The notes beneath the pieces are model-generated. The model made no database searches. It saw only the letters and a program-made list of their open reading frames with translations, and had not been told where the DNA came from. From the NCBI GenBank assembly GCA_015501585.1, contig JADNRY010000060.1:62001-126000 (forward strand): DNA of 64,000 nucleotides, given 5' to 3'. Positions 35,242 to 46,599 of this stretch are shown in pieces; positions within the stretch are counted from its first letter, which is position 1; every line of letters starts with the position of its first letter. This DNA is from Rhodocollybia butyracea (Eukaryota; Basidiomycota; Agaricomycetes; Agaricales; Omphalotaceae). A program made the translations under genes and the position numbers.

Positions 35242-36279
35242 GAACCAAGAGCTAGCCAGCTAAGAGTTTTAAGAAGAGGAAGAGGAGGAAAGTCGTGGTC
35301 GATAGGGTATTCAAGCAAACTCTATTACTTTAATAATACTTACATATATATACGGTATCTTGTTCAGTCATGCGACCTGCCAGAGTTGCTATTCTTTCTT
35401 GCACATGTGAGTTGCTGCAGACTAGCCTGGTCCTGGACAAACTTCATCGGAGGTTTTTGAGCAGAGAAACGTTGGGGGACAAGCAGGTAAGACTATAAGG
35501 GTATATTACTAACTAAGAAAATCAAATTTCGGTTGAGCATGCGACAGGTAGAATTTTCGTTCGTGTTCATTGATTGATAACGTAAAAGCGTGAACAAGAG
35601 CGACATCAATGTTACGACGTGCATCTAGCGATATGTGTCTACAGGATTTGATTGTACTGTAGGTACATAAGTAGTCATAAAAAACATCATGTCATAGAGA
35701 GAAGTCGAGACCAATTTTGACAAACGATGGACCTACGACGTAAAGAAGGAAGGAAAAAGAAAACAAACAATTTATGTACGCGAATCGACGCAATGTGAAT
35801 GCTCAAGACCAAAATTGCTCGAGTCGAAAAAAGAAGTACTGAGAGTTTTGAAAAGATGCGATAATGAATGCAGTTACAGCGGTAGTACACATGTGTTTTT
35901 CGATAGCGGTACGACGAGCGAATGCAATGGTGTTGTTGATGATGAGAAAAGACGATAAGAAAGAAATGAGAATAAGAGGTTGAAGAGGTCGGTAGACATC
36001 ATTTATCATTCTGTAATCTTGTAACACGATATGAACCAGTATCTTCTTTAATGCATATCAGTATAATGAATGAGTAGCCAGCGAGTTGGGCTAACTTACG
36101 ACCTGGATCAATGATGTCAACGTGAGCTCTTCATTTCCGCACCACCAGTGTGCGCAAACACTAACAATAATACAAGTTGATCAATCGCAGTAAGAACAAT
36201 TCAGAGGAACGAACGAACAATCCATCGACCTCTACAAGGTGCAGGCACCTTTGTTTGATCTCGACCGATGCAACTGAAC
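35242..36279. other. intergenic, no gene seen
   Basis: About 1 kb, AT-rich in part, with only short ORFs; presumably the promoter of the gene at 34110-35241 and the 3' UTR of the 36280-38001 gene. Confidence 0.4.
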
Positions 36280-38001
36280 TTAGAGCTCACACGCTAGCGG
36301 CGAGCGTCTTCGTGTTCCTTTTCCAGCAGCGCTATTTCCAACTTGGGAATATCCACGGGGCCTCACAGCCAGCTTTTCCCTGTGGCGCAACACAAGTGTC
36401 GCGACAAGTTGGGAAGGGGTGAGGACACGCTGGGGGGAAGATAAAGAGCCAGGTGCAAAGGGAGATGCAGGCGGGGATGGAATAGGTGCCATAATGGGAG
36501 GGTGGTTAAGTGGTACAGAGTCCAAATAAGGGAGAGGGGGACTGAAGAGAGGTACCAATGGCTGCCTAGAGCGCTCAACAGTTTCTTCAGGAGATATGGG
36601 TAAGCAATTCTCGTCGCTAGGCTCAAGGAATCGAGCAACAGGCGAAGTGGGTCTTTGAGGGCGATCGACGTCGATGTCCATTGCAAAATCTTGATTATCC
36701 ACCGCATTAAGGAAAGAAGATGAGGCAGGCGCAGCGTGACCGTCTATATCAGGGATGACGACGAGCGGTGACATTAATGAGGACTGAACGATCGAGACCG
36801 CAGGCGTTGAAAGGGAAACGGCGGAGAGGGCGACTGGAGCAAGCGGCATGCGAAGGGGCGATGGAGGAGAGCTTAGAGGCGCAAGTGGCTCTCTTTCGCG
36901 ATATCCCCAATCTGCAAGGTGCTTACCAAGTCGATCCACGAGAAGGACATCCTGGTCGTGCATGATGCGCTCCGGTGTCTGCTGTTTCTCTGGAGCCTCA
37001 TTCTCGTCGCCCTCTCTATCGTCTTCGCTATCGCTAAGAATGTCAAACGTCACGCTGCCACTGCCGAATCTTCCTTCGTCGTCGTCAACATCCATCTTGT
37101 CGATCCAAGAGATATTCAATATACTCCGCCTGACCAGCGAGATAAATCGCATGTCTTTGAAAGAATACGAGCTTATGCTAGATGGCTGCGAACTAGATGC
37201 TGTGCTTGAGGAAACTTTTCGTTTCTTGGGAGTCGATGGCTGGCGACAAGGTGGAGTAGGAGCAGCGAAGGGCGGATTTTCCTTCCTATGCAGAGATGAG
37301 ATCGAATGGACAGAGCTAGACCGTTTATGGCCGACCAGGAGGTGATTGGATCGTCGACGACGACCCATTGCAAGAGGACCAGGAGATGCCTGAGGCTCGG
37401 GCTCTCCCAATGTGCCACTAGGAAAGGGAATAACATTGACATCCACAGTATCCAATGGAATTGTATGGGCAAAAGACTTTGAGAGATTCCTGTCTTCGTC
37501 ACAGATATTGACGGTAACACTCTCCAATGATATCGTACAAGTTGGAGGGGACTTTCGAGAATTGGGCGAAACCACGTGAAATGGGCGTTTGGAGTGTTTT
37601 GGTGAAAAAGGCGATAACCTCGTCGTGAACGATGACGTTGATAACAGAGACAGTGACGAGCCTCGAGAATCCGAACGGTCAACACGTTTCAGCTTGGTCG
37701 GTGAAGACGGTAGTAGAAAAGATAAGGACTTTCTTTTGTTACCACTGGAAACAACTTGGTCAACATCGTCGTGGTTGTCGCGAACTGAAGATAAAGGCAG
37801 CATCATGATTCGTGATCGTAGTCGTCGGAAAGCAGGAAAAGACAGTGGGTGCGAGCGAGGCTCAGAAGTCGGAAGAAGCAAACGGGTCAAGGGCAGTGTA
37901 ATGTTCAAGCCCTCGAACACGTTGGCAACGGGCTGGTAGTCGACGTTGAAGGAAGAAAGATAAGGGTTGGGCGTTTTATGTCCCACGGATTCGGACCGCA
38001 C
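36280..38001 (-). CDS. unrecognised disordered Ser/Pro-rich protein
   Basis: Uninterrupted ORF of 573 codons. The composition is low complexity: Ser/Pro-rich tracts, acidic block MDVDDDEGRF and ILSDSEDDREGDENEAPEKQ, basic motifs MGRRRRSNHL and TPKKRKVSS that look like nuclear localisation signals, and a C-terminal segment LTPSQLVATLVLRHREKLA that may fold. A second start, MMLPLSSVRDNHDD, lies downstream and may be the true one, because the first 60 residues lie partly in a low-complexity stretch. It is probably a nuclear regulatory or scaffold protein, but that is inference from composition only. Confidence 0.6.
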   Translation of the reverse strand: MRSESVGHKTPNPYLSSFNVDYQPVANVFEGLNITLPLTRLLLPTSEPRSHPLSFPAFRRLRSRIMMLPLSSVRDNHDDVDQVVSSGNKRKSLSFLLPSSPTKLKRVDRSDSRGSSLSLLSTSSFTTRLSPFSPKHSKRPFHVVSPNSRKSPPTCTISLESVTVNICDEDRNLSKSFAHTIPLDTVDVNVIPFPSGTLGEPEPQASPGPLAMGRRRRSNHLLVGHKRSSSVHSISSLHRKENPPFAAPTPPCRQPSTPKKRKVSSSTASSSQPSSISSYSFKDMRFISLVRRSILNISWIDKMDVDDDEGRFGSGSVTFDILSDSEDDREGDENEAPEKQQTPERIMHDQDVLLVDRLGKHLADWGYREREPLAPLSSPPSPLRMPLAPVALSAVSLSTPAVSIVQSSLMSPLVVIPDIDGHAAPASSSFLNAVDNQDFAMDIDVDRPQRPTSPVARFLEPSDENCLPISPEETVERSRQPLVPLFSPPLPYLDSVPLNHPPIMAPIPSPPASPFAPGSLSSPQRVLTPSQLVATLVLRHREKLAVRPRGYSQVGNSAAGKGTRRRSPLACEL

Positions 38002-39391
38002 AAGTCAATTATCCCTCACGTGATCGAGTCTCTGAGTATTACGTCGAGGACCGCGACGGATGTAACAGAAGGGACAGTGAAAAAAGGGAGCAACCAGCCA
38101 AAGTTCTGCTCATCTCAATGCGATCTTTTTAAGTAAACCTCAAGACGGAATCAGCTGATATCAAATGTCCGAAGGGCATGAGGAGAACACGTTGCAACGC
38201 GTAGTTTGCTTAGCCGGTCTCCTCTTGTTCAAATAGAGTCTAAGATGCTAGCAGAACCCACAAGTAGCTAAGAACAGTTATATAGCCCCTCACATAAGGT
38301 GTATCCCGCTGTACCCCAGAGCTTCCTCCATGCGAATAACAGCCTGTCAGAAAACTAAAATCTAACCATGGGGTAGATGCTTCGATGGATATGGATCTTG
38401 AGACACGGAGAGCAAATGTTGAACACGAGAGGACTGAATGTAAAGTTACGCCGGTGTGAAAGACATAATTCATTTTCGGTGTCAAGCCATTCGTTTCACC
38501 GAAAAATAATCAGGGCCAACAGGCTAGATCTCTATCTTTTTGCTCGGACGCACTCTGGCACAGCTCCTCCAGCAATGGATGATACCAAAATTTCAAAGAT
38601 AGTACACCGACCATCAAGGGTATATACCTGCATAAAGAAAACTGCGCTTTGAGGGTGGTAAAGAAGCAAGCTGAGAAAGTAGACATACTACTGCTTCTCC
38701 AGATCAGCCTCGTTGACTGCATTTATCAGAGACGCTTAGATTTCTGCAGCTTGTGAGACGCAGCGGTAAGAGTTTGACCGTACTTAACGGGGGTAGTCAC
38801 AGTATATCCAGACCATACAGAAGCTAAGTAAACGTCAGCAAAACTCGCCAGCAGTAGGCCAAGGATCCGGAACGGTTGAACCTGAAAGTACATTGTTGGC
38901 GAGGTAACATATTAAAACTGCGCAAGCGTCAACGCGTCATCTTGGAGTTTTGAGAATATGTCTATAGTGAAAGAGAATCAGCAAAAGCAAAAACGAGAAG
39001 AATTATGTATATGTTGTCAGTATTAGCATGGTAAATCTTCAAGTCCCGTCCTAGAGACAGGATCTGTGCTTGACTTCTAGATGTGTTGCATCATATAGAG
39101 AGAGATAAAACTCTACTAACCGCGGACTACGTTGAACAGGGGGAGTAAGGAGTGAGCTCAGACTTCAAGGAACAAAAAGTTTAAAAAAACGAGGAGGGGT
39201 TTTTGAAAAGTTTAGAGTGGGCGCCAGTCTTCTTCAACAGTAAATATTAGGTAATATTCCCACAGTTCGCGGGATCAGGTCGCATCAACGTCGCATCACG
39301 CTGTTGTGGATCCACGTTCAACACACTGATTAACATCTCCAATGAGAATGACAATGTATCTCCCTTTTTCTTCCCTTCAACTTCGACGGCA
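38002..39391. other. intergenic, no gene seen
   Basis: About 1.4 kb without a supported exon chain; short ORFs at 38240-38722 on both strands lack motifs. Presumably includes promoters for both flanking genes. Confidence 0.4.
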
Positions 39392-41138
39392 ATGGAGGCA
39401 GGTCTCTCCAATGCAGATGATATCATGATCATGGATCGTCTTCTCAACACCGATGATGATCAAGCACATAAACGCGTAGCAGAAATTTCTTCAAAGGCCA
39501 GTCAGTACGACCGTGGAGATACCTCGAAGAAAATAGCACTGGGGGGTCTAATTTTTACAACTCTCTTTAGTACTACATGCATGGCTGTAGGAGTTGTTGT
39601 CGCTCTCCATCCTATCTCTCCCCTCGACATTGTCGTCGATCCCGAATCACACATATCCAATGACCCGGTCCGGGGTATCTACATTGTGCTGGTGCAAGCC
39701 TCCAATAGCCACCGCGAGCTGATAGGACTAGCTCTTAACGTGCTTGTCACCCTTTGCACTGAGGTAGTCGGCTTTACCCATTCTGCCGCTCTCAAATCTG
39801 CTTTGATTTGGGAAAGCCGGTTACACTTTAACACCAACCTTCGACTCTTCACCTCTGCACGTAATCCTCGACATTCTACGCGCTCTTTTCTTGGCATCCG
39901 TATAAACTTCAATGGCCGATTTGTTAATTTTATGATGGCCATCTTGCTCATCATGTCCTATGTCTCCAGTTCTTTAATTCTACTCCCTTTTCAGCCATCT
40001 GCACCATGGGACAAGACGACATCTTACCTTAATTCTGGGAGCTCGTCGTGGCTTCTCGGCACACCCATATTCCTACTTGGATTTACACTGTTTGTGCAGG
40101 CTGTCTTCGCCTTTGGTGCATTTTACACGACACCAATCTTGACGTGGAGCTCTTCGGCGTTTTCTATCACTGCAGCACTCGTTGAGCATGGTATGGTTGT
40201 TCCCTGTCCGAATCGGTGCATGCATACGGTCCGCGACCACAACAAAGAGGACGGACCCCAACACCCATTGAGAATCCAGCCTTCTCCCTGGGAGGCTCAT
40301 CCTCGTATTCGTAGGGTCATAATTCTCTTGTGGGCGCTCGTTCCTGTGTGCTTTGCATGGGGCGGCATTGCCTGGGGGATAGGACACGCGGCGGGAATAC
40401 TGCAAATTAACAAGCCACAGTCCTTTGCCTTTCTACCGAATAAAAATACCACGGCGATGGTGTTCGATATAGAGGGTTCTCTTGATTTTTTCATGTGGTT
40501 CATGAATTTTCTCCTCATTGGCGTCATACAAGGATCTCTGACACTTGGCTTGCATTGCACAGAACTCATCAATAACGTTGTGCGGGATGAGCTTACCTGG
40601 CGAAGAGCGACGAGTAGAGATGGCTTACGTCTCGGAATGAATCCCGTTATGTCGGTGATTTCGAGTGCTCCGACGGTAGCACTGTTGATTGCGAAACCTC
40701 TCCTTCGTGAGTTGTATCTTTTGTTAACTCTGCGCAGGTCTCCGATATTTCTTGACCAGACTGGTTGTTCGGTTTATCGTTCAACGCTCAAGGGGACGTG
40801 AATGAGGCACCGCCTGTAGTATTTCTTGCAGTATCTCTATGCATGCGCCCCGCTCAGATCTGGTATCTTGGCGTAGCTTTGCTGATTTTCGCAGCAAGTA
40901 CAACGCTTTTGGCTCGCTGGCACCCCAAAGGACCTCAGCCCGCCGTCTATGGTCACATTCAAGTTCTCGCCGATCTCGTCGATGAGTGGTATCCAGTAAT
41001 GTGGTGGGGCGAGAAGGGCGACGGTCATGCAGGTAAATACTTTCGTCCTTTTCGATATTGGTTGAAGCTCAGTTTTGTGCTGTAGGAATTGCAGATCATC
41101 CGTTACCGGATGTCGACATGGATTTATTGTATATGTGA
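39392..41138 (+). CDS. multi-pass membrane protein, agaricomycete family of unknown function
   Basis: Long first exon from 39392, then a GT-AG intron at about 40709-40761 and a last intron at about 41032-41086; ends at 41138 with a short tail PLPDVDMDLLYM. About six to seven hydrophobic segments: KIALGGLIFTTLFSTTCMAV, FVNFMMAILLIMSYVSSSLI, WLLGTPIFLLGFTLFVQAVF, VIILLWALVPVCFAWGGIAW, FFMWFMNFLLIGVIQGSLTL and IWYLGVALLIFAASTTLLA. The C-terminal cytosolic motif LADLVDEWYPVMWWGEKG is a conserved-looking signature that I recall from expanded fungal families without an assigned role. The 3' end is duplicated at 43763-44130. Confidence 0.62.
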
Positions 41139-41349
41139 TTATAATCATACTGCATTCGGTACACGAGCTGAAGTATGTCCGATACATCCTGACGTACGTT
41201 AAGGTATAGCTTGTACTAACGTGGGGTAAATTTAAGAACGAAAGTTAGCCATATAATGATAGATAGGAAGGACTCCCTTCGTCACATACATACTAACCTC
41301 CCAAATGACAGCTGGAAGCCTCTTATAGACTATCCTCAGCGCATTGCGA

Positions 41350-42235
41350 TTACAACAAAATCCAGTCTGCGGGCTTCATAGCCTTCTTCAAGGCTTCCAT
41401 TAACTCTTTATCCTCCGCGCACATCGTTTCTCGATAAACACTGACAAGACCTAGCAATTGCTCCCTTGTTTTACCTTTATAGTTATCGAAGTCAATAGTA
41501 AATTGCTCTGCGGCAAGCCAAATAACGAGCCAACGAAGGTCATTCGTGTCGGATCGTTGTTTGCGAATTGTCTTTGGTCGAGTAGACTCCCTATTGACTG
41601 ACCATCGATTCATTTTCGTCAGGATGAGGACTCCTGGATGAAGGAGGTTGAAAACTGTTTAAGAGCTGAGAAGTGTGTAAACAGATCATATGATAGATAC
41701 GCACCTGGCCCAGACTCGACTCTCAATTCGTAGATTGGCCCTGCCGTCTTGGGCAAACCGAGCTGACCTGCTTGTAAAGTTTCAATCATAACATTGCCCT
41801 TATTGGCGCGCACGAGCTGTTCTCCCGTTAAGGATCCACTCAGCTCCTACATACGTAAGCCTTGATATGGTGATGCAAAGCTAGCAGTGAGATTATCAGC
41901 AGATACCTTGACGAAGTAGAACTTTAGGCCTGCTTCAGCAAATTGCTGGTTGAGAGTTGATAGCTGTTGCCTGATTTTTAAGATAGATTGGCCCTCGAAG
42001 TTTTCGATCTCTATCAAAACATCTATATCGTATTTTGAAAAGTCAGAAAGACTTGAGCACAATATCATAGTCTTAGGGTACTCATCTCAGTAAGACGCCT
42101 ACTACCTAGAAGTGCCCAAGCAAAACCGCCGATGTATGCATGGGCGCATCCCAGGTCTGTAAGAGTCTTCGATAAAAGCGAAGCAGCTTCAAGCTGAGCA
42201 TCGCGTGAAGTAGTAATGGAGATTGCGTTTTCCAT
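41350..42235 (-). CDS. nucleotidyltransferase-fold protein
   Basis: Starts MENAISITTSRDAQLEAASL. The region HAYIGGFAWALLGSRRLTE followed by KYDIDVLIEI gives the GG...GS...DID pattern of DNA polymerase beta-type nucleotidyltransferases. Later: IETLQAGQLGLPKTAGPIYE, then LILTKMNRWSVNRESTRPKT and MKPADWILL at the end. At least four exons are needed; the junction between GSRRLTE and YDIDVL has no clean splice site that I could find, so a frame break is possible. The fold is shared by enzymes that add nucleotides to RNA, protein or drugs; the substrate is unknown. Head-to-head with the gene at 42348. Confidence 0.6.
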
Positions 42236-42347
42236 TGGCATTTGAAATCATCTGAATTTTGAGTCGAGATCGCAACACGTGATGCTTAACTTACATGACG
42301 GATGATTCCGTATGACTAATCGATTTCCTTCTTACCAAATATCCACC

Positions 42348-43217
42348 ATGTCTGAAATTCTGACAGAAACTTGTATACCTCTCATGCCACCAAAACAACC
42401 AAAACACTATCTGCCTCTGTCGCCACCTCATAGAACAGATATCCTGGATAACAAACCGCCCGAAGTCGTCGATATCGCTCTCTTTGTTCTTCAGCGCTTG
42501 AGCGTCAAGTTGATTGAATGGCAGGGTTTGGCTCACAGAAGGATGAACGTGCCCATTCTCCTCAGGGTATGCTTGCGTCAAACGTTTCTACGACTACTGA
42601 CTCACATATCCCCAGGATTATTCTTACTTGGTCCCAGATACGCAGGTATTGCAGGCTTCCAAGGTTCTTTCGCAGCTTGGTCTGCCCCTCGAAGATCCTT
42701 CGACGCATGTTATAAGCATATCTGGAGATTTTGACTCTCGAGGAGAGTATTATCGGATAACTCGGCATACTTCGCCTTTTCTTTTGCAGTATATCGTCAT
42801 CTACCCTCAGTCTTTCGCTACTATCTCCGACGCAGAGCTAGAGGAGACTACGCCGAGTCACATCCTTTCCCCCTGTTGCTCCAAAGTGTTCGTGCCTACT
42901 GTGCCCGCCATCTACGCCTCCATTATGAGGATGATGCTTAATTATCCTCAGCATAGCCCCACCATGTATCAGCTTCAATCTGATCTTTCCGAGCTCATTG
43001 GGTATCACCTACTGGGATTATCGGGGGCTATGTTGGCGAGGACGAAGAGGAGGAGTGGGAAGTAGACCGACGAATTTCCGAGGCCGTGTGTCGTATACAA
43101 TCGTGGAGTATGGATGATACATGGCGAGAAGGAGAGGATTGGATGGGCGATGCACTGGTAGAGATTGTCAAGACAGGTCATATAGAATGTCTCCCGTGCA
43201 AGCCAAAGGAATCATAG
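42348..43217 (+). CDS. unrecognised protein divergently paired with the nucleotidyltransferase
   Basis: Exon 1 starts MSEILTETCIPLMPPKQPKH and ends LAHRRMNVPILLR; a GT-AG intron (about 42569-42615) leads to DYSYLVPDTQVLQASKVLSQ, then GEYYRITRHTSPFLLQYIVI and further sequence to LLGLSG. There the frame switches by one base in a G-run (GGGGG, about 43023-43027) to an acidic continuation GYVGEDEEEWEVDRRISEAV that ends with the stop at 43215-43217. If the G-run has a spurious base the protein is about 270 aa. I recall similar agaricomycete proteins but no function. The start lies 113 bases from that of the nucleotidyltransferase gene, so the two share a promoter region. Confidence 0.5.
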
Positions 43218-43762
43218 CACTGCATGCAACAACATATCAATTTCTGATTCTATGGTGAAATTGTCCTGAAGAGATTCGAATATCAGCAATAGTGCTTCAT
43301 TTGAATCTCTTCAATATAATATTACCATAAGTCACAGAATTTATACCTTGTTGCATGCAGTGTAGCGATGGGAGAACTCTGGGTTCAGCTTGAATCTCTG
43401 CCGTTATGTGGTCGATACTTTCTTCAAACTGATAGTGCTAGGTGTAATCTCAAGACTCGAGAATTCAGACCATCCAACGCAGATGGCCGAAGCGTTGTGT
43501 ATCGCAGTGTCTTTGGCACATTTTTCGAAGTTGGTCGGTAAAGCCCGCAGATCCGGTGCGAGTCGTACTGGGGTGATCACGAAAATTGCACATTTCACGG
43601 AACAAGAGTTTATTTATAACCACGGTTATATTCAGTACGAACAGCTCACCAGCTCGAAACCGTTATTTAGGCGTCGAGTGGGAACGGGAAAGAAATACCG
43701 TCTATGATCCATATTGTAGTATCCCTCGCACTCTTTCCATCCCGATATTAGGGATGACTTAT
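43218..43762. other. intergenic, no gene supported
   Basis: About 545 bases containing one ORF of 105 codons (43390-43707) without motifs, which overlaps the start of the duplicated host sequence. Not trusted as a gene. Confidence 0.35.
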
Positions 43763-44210
43763 ACGCCCCGTTCAGATCTGGTACCTTGGCGTAGCTTTGC
43801 TGACTTTTCGCAGCAAAGGCCACAGTCAAATCTCGTCGATGAGTGGTACCCAGTAATGTGGTGGGGCGAGAAGGGCGATAGTCCCGTCCCTTTCGATATC
43901 GATTGAAGCTCAGTTTTGTGCTGTAGGAATTGTAGATCATCTGTTACCAGATGCCAAATTTATTGTATATGAGATGAGCTGAAATCACCTATCGTGGCAC
44001 TGAAGAAAATTAGAACGTCTATTGGAGAATGAATCTACAAAGGTACATGTCCGATACGTGCTGACGTACATTAAGGTATAACTGGTAAGGTAGAAGAACG
44101 AAAGTTAGCCAGATAATGATAAATAAGAAATCTCATCGTCAATTATTTGTTCTACGACTCTTCCTCCTCCTCTTCCTCCCAAATAACAGCTGGAACCCTC
44201 CTATAAATTC
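43763..44210 (+). pseudogene. decayed duplicate of the 39392-41138 gene 3' end plus flank
   Basis: Matches 40846-41336 in direct orientation: RSDLVPWRSF is out of frame, but the coding of DEWYPVMWWGEKG is exact. The last intron, the end of the gene and the downstream block GTCCGATACGTGCTGACGTA follow in order. The duplication runs on into the C-terminal codons of the MFS gene (44152 onward), whose reciprocal fragment lies at about 41302-41336. Internal deletions remove AAST...VLADL. Confidence 0.82.
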
Positions 44211-46356
44211 CTTCTTTCTCCGCCTCTGCCTGCTTCTTCTTATCTCTCCAAGTAGCCCACAAACTCAAACCAATCGCGACCATACAAGCACCAATTGTTA
44301 AATGCAACGTATTCACGTAACAGGATAAACCGTCAAGACACTGCCCAGGGGGTATCGCCGGTGATGGTGCGTAGGTGGCATCAGTCGAAGGTGCGTGGGC
44401 ATCGAGGTTCCGACCGAACGCGACGGAGAAGATGTTGCCACCAAAGAGAGGGGAAAGAGAGAGGTATCCCCAGTTTTCGGAAAAGTGAGCTGTATAGCAA
44501 CGTTATGAATTGACAAGAGCGAGATGGTCGAAGACTTACGCAAACCAAACCACTCGATACACAGTGTAGCGTACAGCGAGAACATGCTACCATATCCCAA
44601 GCCTAGCAGCGCACTGGCCCTCCAGAGTATACGTACATCCTCGATATAAGCGGCAGCAACCTGCGAAGATAGCACGATGAATGCCACCAGGATTAGAAGC
44701 GTCGAGCGTGGCAAGTTGAAACGGGATTTGACGAGATCAGAGAGTAGTCCTACAAGTGGAATGGTAAGTAAATGCAAAAATGGAGGAAATCAAATGTGTA
44801 CCGATGAGTACACGGCCGGAAAAGTTCATAAGACTGATGGTGGAAACCTGGGTTGCTTGCCACTGGGCGGCGTCAACGTCATTGTAGCTGTCTATGTTTC
44901 TAGACACGTATAAAGCTTGAGCCATGGATCCGACGTTGTTAATATCTGCAAGCGCCAATGAGTTTCGCCTATGAGAACAGAAGAGTTAGCCTACACATTA
45001 TTCCAGTGCCGCTTACTGCAAAATATCCGTTCAAGAAGGTCAATTATGAATAAGGGGGAAGAACTCACATAGTGATAACGAGATGAAAGGTATCCAAAAA
45101 TCGATCGACTTCCATAGCTGGGCTCCGAAAATATTGGGTCCTGTATCCAAAAGTAATCGACCACTTTGACTGAAACTCCTCCGTGTACTGCTCGATCGGT
45201 GTCTACTGGCGCTGCGCGAGGATCTTCGCGGAGGGCTCATTTCAATTCCGGTCTTTGTTCTTGCATCCTGAATATACCCATCCGCAATAGTAGTCGGCGC
45301 CTGCCCCAGCCCAGCTTCTAGTCCCGTGTCATCATGGGTCAAAAGATGCGTGCGGCTGTTATTCTCCTGTCCATAGCCGGATATTATGGATGGAGCGAGT
45401 GAGGCAGCGTCGGCTTCTGCGTGATCCACGTCGATAGGGTCGTGATAGGCTTCGGAAGAAGGAAGGGGAATAGGACGGACAAGGAAGAAACCGATGAGCA
45501 TTGGGAAGGATGTTCCGAGTGCAAGGAGGAGTAAGAATGAGGACGTGTCTCCAGGGAATGTGATATGAGCGATGCCGGAGAAAAAGAAAGCTGAGAGTCC
45601 AAAGCCTGATATGACTAAACCAGTTGTAGAACCTCGCTGTACCGAAGATTAGATAGATACGTTCAAAGGTGCGAGATAGATGACTGACTATTTTATCCGG
45701 GAATGTCTTCGCTGTGGTGTTGATTGCTGCAGCTAAGCCACCATTTCCGCCAATCCCAGTCATAAGGCTGCACAGTACGAGTAAGGCAAGCGATCCAGTT
45801 GAGAGCTTCTGGACGTTGGCGGGAAGCCCAGCGTCGTAGATAGCGCGGATACCAGCATAACCGGAAAAGAGCACCACAAAGCCTATACCCAGCAGAGATT
45901 TTGGTCCTCGGTGATCCACTATCTTACCCCAGATTGGTGCGGAAATATAGACACCAACTAGAAGAACTTGATAAGCTATCATAGATCAGTTTGTTGTCAA
46001 AAGTTGTACTTACCATTGCCGCCAAGGCCAATCAAGTTGAGTTGAGTATGGCTAATACCGAGTCTTGCGCCAAGTTGCGGACCGTATGCTGGGCATCACA
46101 GTAAGTAGAGTGTTACTAGCAGATGAGGCGTGACCAACCTGAAAAGACCTAAGAGAAGATCAGTCAAATATTAGTCTTCAGCTTCATCCGCACACACATA
46201 GTTAGTTCCAGCTGCTAAAGCTGCGAGGAGCGAGGCTAGCAGTACTATGACTCTAGGTAGAGAGAATGTAGGAGGAATTTGAGGGAGCGACATGCACCAA
46301 GTTGGTGAAGAGGCAACGTGTAACTGTGTGCGTCCCGAATGGCGGCGAGATGCCAT
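44152..46356 (-). CDS. major facilitator superfamily transporter, NFD4/Nodulin-like branch
   Basis: Multi-exon minus-strand gene. N terminus MASRRHSGRTQL, or a later Met, MSLPQIPPTFSLPRVI at about 46293; then LLASLLAALAAGTNY, QLGARLGISHTQLNLIGLGG, YISAPIWGKIVDHRGPKSLL, CSLMTGIGGNGGLAAAINTT, GLVISGFGLSAFFFSGIAHI, then a long polar loop (TTIADGYIQDARTKTG) and the C-terminal half with NVGSMAQALYVSR, LMNFSGRVLIG, LLGLGYGSMFSLYATLCIEW and ENWGYLSLSPLFGGNIFSVA. This two-domain pattern with an N-terminal Nodulin-like domain matches fungal Mch1/NFD4-type MFS proteins; substrates are uncharacterised. The C terminus ends in a run of Glu. Confidence 0.75.
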
Positions 46357-46599
46357 TCTCGACGTCAAAAAGTCATTATAAACGGTGAACCCTTTCCTTT
46401 CATGAGTACAGAAACAGTACTAGTACGGTTTATTGGCAGTATCTGTCTAAAGTAAACTAATCTAAAGAAAATCGTCAACTTACTTTGCAGCTATTCGGAG
46501 TTACACGTGAGAAGCGTTATTTTTAGATCGACCGAATAAAAAATAGAATTCAAAATATTATCTTCCTTCTCATCCACATACTAACCCTTCTAAATTCTA

